NCBI GenBank assembly: GCA_004173415.1
Contig: SEHC01000255.1
Location: 1 to 5,928 of the forward strand
DNA: 5,928 bases
Reading direction: 5' to 3'
Origin: Lysobacteraceae bacterium
GTDB taxonomy: Bacteria > Pseudomonadota > Gammaproteobacteria > Xanthomonadales > Xanthomonadaceae
Shown here: in pieces, positions 1-4,120 of the stretch
Layout: each line of letters begins with the position of its first letter
Numbering within the stretch: position 1 is the stretch's first letter
Program-made: the position numbers and the translations under genes
Notes under the pieces: generated by a model
Databases searched by the model: none
Told to the model about the DNA's origin: nothing
Seen by the model: only the letters and a program-made list of their open reading frames with translations

Positions 1-645
1 CCGCCGGCGTTCTACGCCAAGGCGCGCGAGCTGACCCGCGGCCATGGCAGCCTGCTGCTGGTCGACTCCATCCAGGCCGGCCTGCGCGCGCATGGCGTGC
101 TGTCGATCGTCGACTACCCAGGTTTCGAAGGCCTCGATGCGCCGGACATGGAAACCTATTCCAAGGCGCTCAACGCCGGCCAGTACCCGTTGTCGGTGCT
201 GGCGGTGAACGAGCGCGCCGCCGGCCTGTACCGCAAGGGCGTGTACGGCAACACCATGACCACCAACCCGCGTGCCCTGGACGTGGCCTGCGCGGTGATG
301 GACGCGCTCACCCCGCAGCTGCGCGAGAACATCCGCAAGCGCGGCATCGAGGCGGTCGATCGGCTGGAAAAGCTCAAATCCGAGCTCGGCGGCCTGATCA
401 CCAAGGTCCAGGGCACCGGCCTGCTGTTCTCCTGCGAACTGGCCCCGCAGTTCAAGTGCTACGGCGCCGGCTCCACCGAGGAATGGCTGCGCCAGCACGG
501 ACTCAACGTGATCCATGGCGGGGCCAACTCACTGCGCTTCACCCCGCACTTCTCGATCACCGCCGACGAGCTGGACCTGATGGTCGGCATGGTCGGCCAG
601 GCCCTGCGGGAAGGCCCTGGCGCAGAGCAGGCCGTCGCCGCCTGA
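1..645 (+). CDS. Class-III PLP-dependent aminotransferase (acetylornithine/ornithine aminotransferase-like), C-terminal part
   Basis: The reading frame is open from base 1 to a TGA at 643-645, giving 214 residues of the C-terminal part of a fold-type I, class-III aminotransferase; the N-terminus lies left of the window. Visible landmarks are VDSIQAGLR, with the Asp (codon 64-66) that contacts the PLP ring nitrogen; SKALNAGQYP, with the Schiff-base Lys (codon 163-165); GNTMTTNP, with the Thr (253-255) expected to bind the PLP phosphate; GTGLLFSCEL; and a late SLRFTP, whose Arg (535-537) is the family's substrate-carboxylate ligand. The family transfers an amino group between an amine or amino acid and a 2-oxo acid in the cytoplasm. 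The usual DE(V/I)Q is DSIQ here, so this is an off-type subgroup and the substrate cannot be named. It converges on the pyrophosphatase gene and appears unrelated to the phosphate genes. Confidence 0.9.
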   Translation, partial: PPAFYAKARELTRGHGSLLLVDSIQAGLRAHGVLSIVDYPGFEGLDAPDMETYSKALNAGQYPLSVLAVNERAAGLYRKGVYGNTMTTNPRALDVACAVMDALTPQLRENIRKRGIEAVDRLEKLKSELGGLITKVQGTGLLFSCELAPQFKCYGAGSTEEWLRQHGLNVIHGGANSLRFTPHFSITADELDLMVGMVGQALREGPGAEQAVAA

Positions 646-730
646 GCAACGGCTGCGGTCGCATGGGGTGGCCTGCGGGGCGGTTCCCGGACCCGCGCCG
701 GCCACGACCGCAGGCCGCCGCGCAGCCCAT

Positions 731-757
731 GGCCGCACACGCAATGCGCGTGCGGCC
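731..757. terminator. Candidate bidirectional stem-loop between convergent genes
   Basis: Bases 731-742 (GGCCGCACACGC) pair with 746-757 (GCGCGTGCGGCC) around a 3-nt AAT loop, a 12-bp stem with one A-C mismatch. It lies 85 nt past the aminotransferase stop and 6 nt past the pyrophosphatase stop on the other strand, so it could end transcription from both sides. Neither strand has a clear T-run after the stem, so intrinsic termination is only suggested. The 3-nt loop is tight and may open to a larger one in RNA. Confidence 0.5.
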
Positions 758-763
758 GGCGGT

Positions 764-1378
764 TCATTCCGGTTGCCGCGAGAATCCTTGCAACGAACGC
801 CGGATCAGCGCCTTCGCTTCAGCGGCGTCGCCAAACCCGTTCAGTCGCACCGTATTGCGGCCGGCCGGCAGGTCCTTGTAAATCCGGAAGAACGCCTCGA
901 TCCCCTGGAGCTCGATTGCCGGCAGGTCCCCGAGCTCGCGCACCTCCGAATAGGAAGGATCGACCTCGTCGGTCGGCACGCCGATGATCTTCTCGTCGCC
1001 CTCCCCGCCATCGATCATGCGCAGCACGCCCAGCGGACGGAACCGGACCAGCGCGCCCGGATGGATCGGCTGGCGGGTCAGCACCAGCGCATCCAGCGGG
1101 TCGCCGTCGCCCGCCAGCGTGCGCGGCATCGAGCCGTAGTTGGCCGGGTAGTTCATCGGCATCGACAGGAAACGGTCCACGAACAGCAGGCCGTCCGCGC
1201 CGGTCTCGTATTTTATGGAACCGCCCGCGGGAATCTCCACCACCATCAGCGCCTCATCGGGTGCGCCGCCGGCGTGTTCGACCAGCAAGGGATGGCGCGC
1301 ATGCCCGCCCGCAGCGGCTCCGAACGCCGCTACGGGAAGCAGCGCCAGGGCGACCGCAATGAAGCAGTTCCTGGACAT
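764..1378 (-). CDS. ppa: Family I inorganic pyrophosphatase with N-terminal signal peptide (probably periplasmic)
   Basis: This 204-residue protein hydrolyses pyrophosphate to two orthophosphates. Every active-site position I can place from the E. coli enzyme is present: E48, K56 and E58 in EIPAGGSIKYE; R69 in VDRF; Y77 and Y81 in NYPANYG; D91, D93 and D96 in the signature DGDPLDALV; D123, D128 and K130; and the Tyr-Lys of IYKDLP. It therefore looks catalytically competent. Unusually for a normally cytoplasmic enzyme, residues 1-23 (MSRNCF, then IAVALALLPVAAFGAAA) form a classic Sec signal with a likely cut after an Ala near 21-23; Cys5 is too early for a lipobox. The start at 1378 is chosen because AAGGA sits 8 nt upstream and it gives a normal signal length. 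A 14-residue longer start at 1420 overlaps the preceding TGA as ATGA but has no spaced ribosome site. It is the last gene of the three-gene cluster. Confidence 0.92.
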   Translation of the reverse strand: MSRNCFIAVALALLPVAAFGAAAGGHARHPLLVEHAGGAPDEALMVVEIPAGGSIKYETGADGLLFVDRFLSMPMNYPANYGSMPRTLAGDGDPLDALVLTRQPIHPGALVRFRPLGVLRMIDGGEGDEKIIGVPTDEVDPSYSEVRELGDLPAIELQGIEAFFRIYKDLPAGRNTVRLNGFGDAAEAKALIRRSLQGFSRQPE

Positions 1379-1386
1379 GTCGATAA

Positions 1387-1391
1387 TCCTT
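1387..1391 (-). promoter_or_regulatory. Ribosome binding site of the pyrophosphatase gene
   Basis: AAGGA on the minus strand lies 8 nt before the ATG at 1378-1376. It decides the start in favour of 1378 over the ATG at 1420, which has a GGGA with no spacing. Confidence 0.7.
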
Positions 1392-1416
1392 GTTTGCCTG
1401 ACGGCCGGCGCCCGGT

Positions 1417-2747
1417 TCATTCCCAGCAGCGGTCGGCACGACCCTTGAGCGTCTCGGCACGCATGCAGCTGCGTTCGCCGATGCGGCCCTGGACCTGCTC
1501 CACCAGTTGCTTGCCGCCCTGGCCCTGGTCGACGATTTCGAATGCGTCGTACAGGCGCCCGGTGGCCGTGCGCGCCTCGTAGCGCAGGCGGCCGCCTTCG
1601 AAGCGCAGCACCTGGAACAGCTGGGTATCCTCGGCCACCGGACTCATCGTCCTGCGCGCGTAATCGGACAACCGGTACTGCTTGGCCCCCGCCACCGACA
1701 CCACCAACACCGGCACGGGCATCCCGCCGGACTTGCCACGTGCATAGACGTGGTCATGCCCCTGCAGCACCAGGTCCACCTTGTGCTTGCGGATCACCGG
1801 AAGCAGGTGCCGTCGCAACAGCTGGTTGTCCCGGTCCTTGCGCGGCGACTGGAACGGCTGGTGGGTCATAACCACGCTCCAGCGACGCGGGTTGGAAGCG
1901 AGCACCCCGTCCAGCCAGCGCGCCTGCGCGCTCCCCGTGTCCAGGTCGAGCACCGAGGTGCCATCGACCACGACCACGCGCACGTCCTGGTAGTCGAACC
2001 AGTACGTGGTGTCCCATGCCTGCTCCACGCCATTGCGCGGCAGCGCGAACTGCAGCGGCCAATGCGCGCCCAGCACGCGGCGCTCCCGCGGGGTGTCTTC
2101 GAACTCCTCGAAATACTCGTGGTTGCCGGCCGCCGGCGCGACGACCATCGAGGTCGGCAGCGCGCCGTTGGCCTCGAACCACTCGCCCCATTCGTTGTCA
2201 TCCTCGCCATCGCCGCCACTGACCAGGTCGCCCGCGTACAGGGCAAGCTTACGTTCTTGTTCTGGGTGTCGCCAAAGTACAGCAGGGTCAGCGGCGCCCC
2301 TTCGACTGGCGCCGTGCGGGTGTGGTGCCAAGCACTCCAGGTGCGGTCGCCCTGGACGCGCCAGGCGTAAAGCGTGTCGGCCTGCAGGCCCTCGATGTCG
2401 GCGCGATGGTGGTGGGCGAGGCCATTGCCGGCGTCCAGCGCTCGCGTCGTGGCGGACAATTGGCGGGCGGCGCCCATGTCCGGCGAATCGCCCGCGACCG
2501 CGACCTCGAACAAGGGCGCCTTCACCGCCGCACTGGTGCGCCAGGCCACCGAAAAGCCGGTTGCCGCATCCTCCGCCGGCGAGGCCACGATCCGGTCGGG
2601 AAATCCTGTGGGCGCGTAGTGCATCACCCCGGCCGGCACCCGCGTATTGGGTTCATGCAGGCGTCCGCCGCTCTGCTGCGACCAGGCGAGCGGCGCGCAG
2701 GCCAGGAGCAATGCCGCGATCGGACCACGCCAGTCGAACGCGAGCAT
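1417..2747 (-). pseudogene. Secreted purple-acid-phosphatase-like metallophosphoesterase, broken by internal deletion/frameshift
   Basis: Two frames together make one phosphoesterase. The upstream frame starts at ATG 2747, with AAGG 7 nt before it, 2 nt after the phytase-like gene's stop. It holds a signal peptide (MLAFDWRGPIAALLLACAPLAWS, probable cut before QQ), then an Fn3-like N-terminal domain typical of bacterial purple-acid-phosphatase relatives (about residues 40-150), then metal motif I in LLYFGDTQNKN (D160). Homology stops at about 2250 and resumes in another frame with KLALYAGDLVSGGD (motif II), AAGNHEYFEEF (motif III), VVMTHQPF (motif IV) and QGHDHVYAR (motif V), ending at TGA 1419-1417. 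Only a few residues separate motifs I and II, where the family usually has roughly 20-30, so a stretch is missing; the frame change implies a loss of 3n+1 nt. Left alone, the first frame would run with an unrelated tail to 1866. The GDxxY tyrosine of true purple enzymes is not evident. An assembly error remains possible, because the rest of the gene shows no decay. Confidence 0.85.
2244..2250 (-). other. Frameshift/deletion junction in the metallophosphoesterase gene
   Basis: Read on the minus strand, AAGCTTG serves both frames here: as GTA-AGC-TTG (V-S-L) it extends the N-terminal frame, and as AAG-CTT-G (K-L) it opens the C-terminal frame. This suggests a deletion between two short direct copies of AAGCTTG, one copy remaining. 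The six bases 2245-2250 are a HindIII site. Confidence 0.55.
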
Positions 2748-2749
2748 GC

Positions 2750-3886
2750 TCAAGCCTTTCCGCACGCGGGCAGCGAAAGCGCCCGGGCGATATCGCGCCA
2801 ATCGAACGCCGATACCGCCACGTCCAGGTGCGAAGCGTAGAAAACGCCTTGCGGGAAGCGCGCATCGCCGCGCTCGTCCAGCCACACGCCATCGGTCAGG
2901 CCGGTGACCTTGCCGACGAAGGAACCGGCATGCTGCAGGGTCCTGCGATCGAACAGGTGGAACACGGTGCGGTCGTCGAACTGGTCACTGGCGACCCACC
3001 AGCCACTACCGTCGTCGCAGCGCATCAGCGCGATGCCTTCGGCCTGCGCCTGGTAGTTGCCGGCCCCCACGTCGCGGCCGGCGTACTTGCCGTCCAACGT
3101 GTACTCGCGCAGGCGGGTACCGGTGGCGACGTCTTCCTCGGCGATCAGCAGGCGATTGTTGGCCTCGTCGCCAAACAACGATTCGACGACCCGGATCGCA
3201 CCGGCCGCGCTGGTGTCGCCGAAATGACCTCTCGACCTGGCCGACCACTTCCCGTCGACCTGGACCACCTCATACCGTCGCAGGCGCTTGTCCAGCGCAG
3301 CCAACGGCGGAGTGATGTCTTCGCCGCTGGCGTCCTCGCCCAAGGTGTAGTTGTCGCTGACGATCACCTCGAATCCCGAACCCAGCTTTCGAACCCACAA
3401 ACCATAGGGCTGGACCAGGTCCGCTTCGGCGAAGGCGAGCAGCGGCTGGAAACCCGGCAGGGCGAACATCTGCACTCGGTGGTTGTCGCGCTCGACCACG
3501 AATGCGTACCGGTCTTCAATGGTGGCGATGCCGTTGGGACGGCTCAACTGGCCGAGGGCCTTGCCGCTGCCGCCCACCGTGCGCAGACGCTCGCCGGTGT
3601 CGCCGTCGTAGATGATCAGCCGGTCGATGGACTTGGCGGTGGCCGCGACCATCAGCTTGCCGTCCTGCAACCAGCTGGCGGGCGAGTCCACGTTGTCTTC
3701 GGGCTGGGCAACGCTGACCCAGGCTTCCTTCACCAGCACATGCGGAATACCGGCCTGGCGGTCGCTGAAGAGCAGGCTGTCATCCTTGCCCTTCTCATCG
3801 CCTTCCTTTTCGTACGCGGCGTGCGGGGCGGTGGCGCAAGCAGCGAGCAGCAACATCGCGGCCACCTGAATCGAACGGATCAACAA
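2750..3886 (-). CDS. Phytase-like beta-propeller lipoprotein (3-phytase family)
   Basis: This protein of about 378 residues resembles beta-propeller phytases, which strip phosphates from inositol hexakisphosphate with calcium. From a start at 3886: signal with lipobox LLLAAC (lipid Cys17); a short charged linker (EKEGDEKGKDD); then propeller blades. Matches to the Bacillus phytase pattern are DSPASW (67-72, for DDPAIW), RLLIAEED (245-252), QAEGIAL (for DIEGLTI, Glu283), LTDGVW (Asp332) and RFPQGVF. The second blade (RPNGIA...NHRVQMF) reads like an NHL repeat, and some phytase lysines are not obvious, so phytate specificity is inferred. The lipobox predicts membrane anchoring outside the cytoplasm. 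The TTG start at 3886 has GGGGA 6 nt upstream and gives a 16-residue signal. In-frame ATG 3952 and GTG 3967 would add 22 or 27 residues, lack a good ribosome site and make an atypically long n-region. It is first in the cluster and divergent from the receptor. Confidence 0.83.
   Translation of the reverse strand: MLIRSIQVAAMLLLAACATAPHAAYEKEGDEKGKDDSLLFSDRQAGIPHVLVKEAWVSVAQPEDNVDSPASWLQDGKLMVAATAKSIDRLIIYDGDTGERLRTVGGSGKALGQLSRPNGIATIEDRYAFVVERDNHRVQMFALPGFQPLLAFAEADLVQPYGLWVRKLGSGFEVIVSDNYTLGEDASGEDITPPLAALDKRLRRYEVVQVDGKWSARSRGHFGDTSAAGAIRVVESLFGDEANNRLLIAEEDVATGTRLREYTLDGKYAGRDVGAGNYQAQAEGIALMRCDDGSGWWVASDQFDDRTVFHLFDRRTLQHAGSFVGKVTGLTDGVWLDERGDARFPQGVFYASHLDVAVSAFDWRDIARALSLPACGKA
2755..2758 (-). 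promoter_or_regulatory. Ribosome binding site of the metallophosphoesterase, inside the end of the phytase-like gene
   Basis: AAGG on the minus strand lies 7 nt before ATG 2747 and within the last codons of the upstream gene, whose TGA ends at 2750. The 2-nt gap implies translational coupling. Confidence 0.55.
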
Positions 3887-3892
3887 GAGGAT

Positions 3893-3897
3893 TCCCC
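3893..3897 (-). promoter_or_regulatory. Ribosome binding site supporting a TTG start for the phytase-like lipoprotein
   Basis: GGGGA on the minus strand is followed by 6 nt and then TTG at 3886-3884. This is the best-spaced site among the candidate starts of this gene. Confidence 0.5.
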
Positions 3898-3985
3898 AGG
3901 ATTGCGTGGAATGGAACCGATGGAATCTATGCACGGACGATGACGGTTTCATTGCATTCGCATGCACCCGGACAACGACCTGCGC

Positions 3986-4003
3986 CGGTCATGTTTCTGC
4001 CAC
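3986..4003 (+). promoter_or_regulatory. Candidate PhoB-binding site (Pho box) for the TonB-dependent receptor
   Basis: The sequence is CGGTCAT-GTTT-CTGCCAC. The known Pho box is two direct 7-mers CTGTCAT/C separated by 4 bp; here each half-site matches 6 of 7 with exactly 4 bp between. It lies on the receptor's coding strand, 10 bp before a -10-like element, which is the geometry of PhoB-activated promoters where the box replaces the -35. Regulation by phosphate starvation also fits the gene content. It was found by eye; no genome-wide scoring was done. Confidence 0.6.
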
Positions 4004-4013
4004 AACCCCGCTG

Positions 4014-4019
4014 TAAAAA
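4014..4019 (+). promoter_or_regulatory. Candidate -10 element of the receptor promoter
   Basis: TAAAAA, within the only A-rich run of the region, matches 4 of 6 positions of TATAAT and starts 10 bp after the Pho box. Transcription would begin near 4026, leaving a leader of about 95 nt. Confidence 0.45.
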
Positions 4020-4046
4020 ATCGGGCTGGCCTTTCGGTCGATCTCC

Positions 4047-4070
4047 CGGACGATGCCTGCATCCAGTCCG
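4047..4070 (+). other. Stem-loop in the presumed receptor mRNA leader
   Basis: CGGACGATG (4047-4055) pairs with CATC (4060-4063) and GTCCG (4066-4070), leaving a CA bulge at 4064-4065 and a 4-nt CCTG loop. It makes nine base pairs in 24 nt, between the predicted transcription start and the ribosome site. There is no T-run, so it is not a clear terminator. A function in translation or mRNA stability is possible but unproven; such hairpins also arise by chance in GC-rich DNA. Confidence 0.35.
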
Positions 4071-4105
4071 CGACGAATCTCTGTTCCGCCAACCTTATCC
4101 ATCAC

Positions 4106-4110
4106 GGGGA
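4106..4110 (+). promoter_or_regulatory. Ribosome binding site of the TonB-dependent receptor
   Basis: GGGGA is followed by 10 nt and then ATG 4121, slightly longer than ideal spacing. The ATG directly precedes MKKND and a good signal peptide, so the start is well supported. Confidence 0.5.
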
Positions 4111-4120
4111 TGCAACACAA

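Noticed and set aside
653..713. Inverted repeat CTGCGGTCG / CGACCGCAG between the convergent genes
   Set aside because: Perfect 9-bp arms but a 43-nt loop and no T-run; the 731-757 hairpin is the better terminator candidate.
1376..1420. ATG at 1420 overlapping the phosphoesterase TGA (ATGA) as pyrophosphatase start
   Set aside because: No properly spaced ribosome site and an overlong signal n-region; ATG 1378 has AAGGA 8 nt upstream.
668..1582. Plus-strand open frame of 304 codons
   Set aside because: Antisense to the pyrophosphatase, whose active-site residues are all identifiable on the other strand.
2228..2280. Programmed ribosomal frameshift joining the two phosphoesterase halves
   Set aside because: No slippery heptamer is evident at the joint, and the spacing between motifs I and II is too short, which frameshifting alone cannot restore.
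2006..3943. Long plus-strand open frame of 645 codons
   Set aside because: It is antisense to the phytase-like and phosphoesterase genes, gives a low-complexity Arg/Pro/Ala-rich product without domains, and is explained by the GC-rich codon pattern of the real genes.
3929..3946. Possible second Pho box on the minus strand for the phytase-like operon (CCGTCAT-CGTC-CGTGCAT)
   Set aside because: The first half-site matches 6/7 but the second only about 4/7, and there is no convincing -10 downstream. Kept only as a weak hint.
3953..3966. Small inverted repeat TGCAT-TCGC-ATGCA in the divergent region
   Set aside because: Only 5-bp arms with no recognised regulator consensus; expected by chance.
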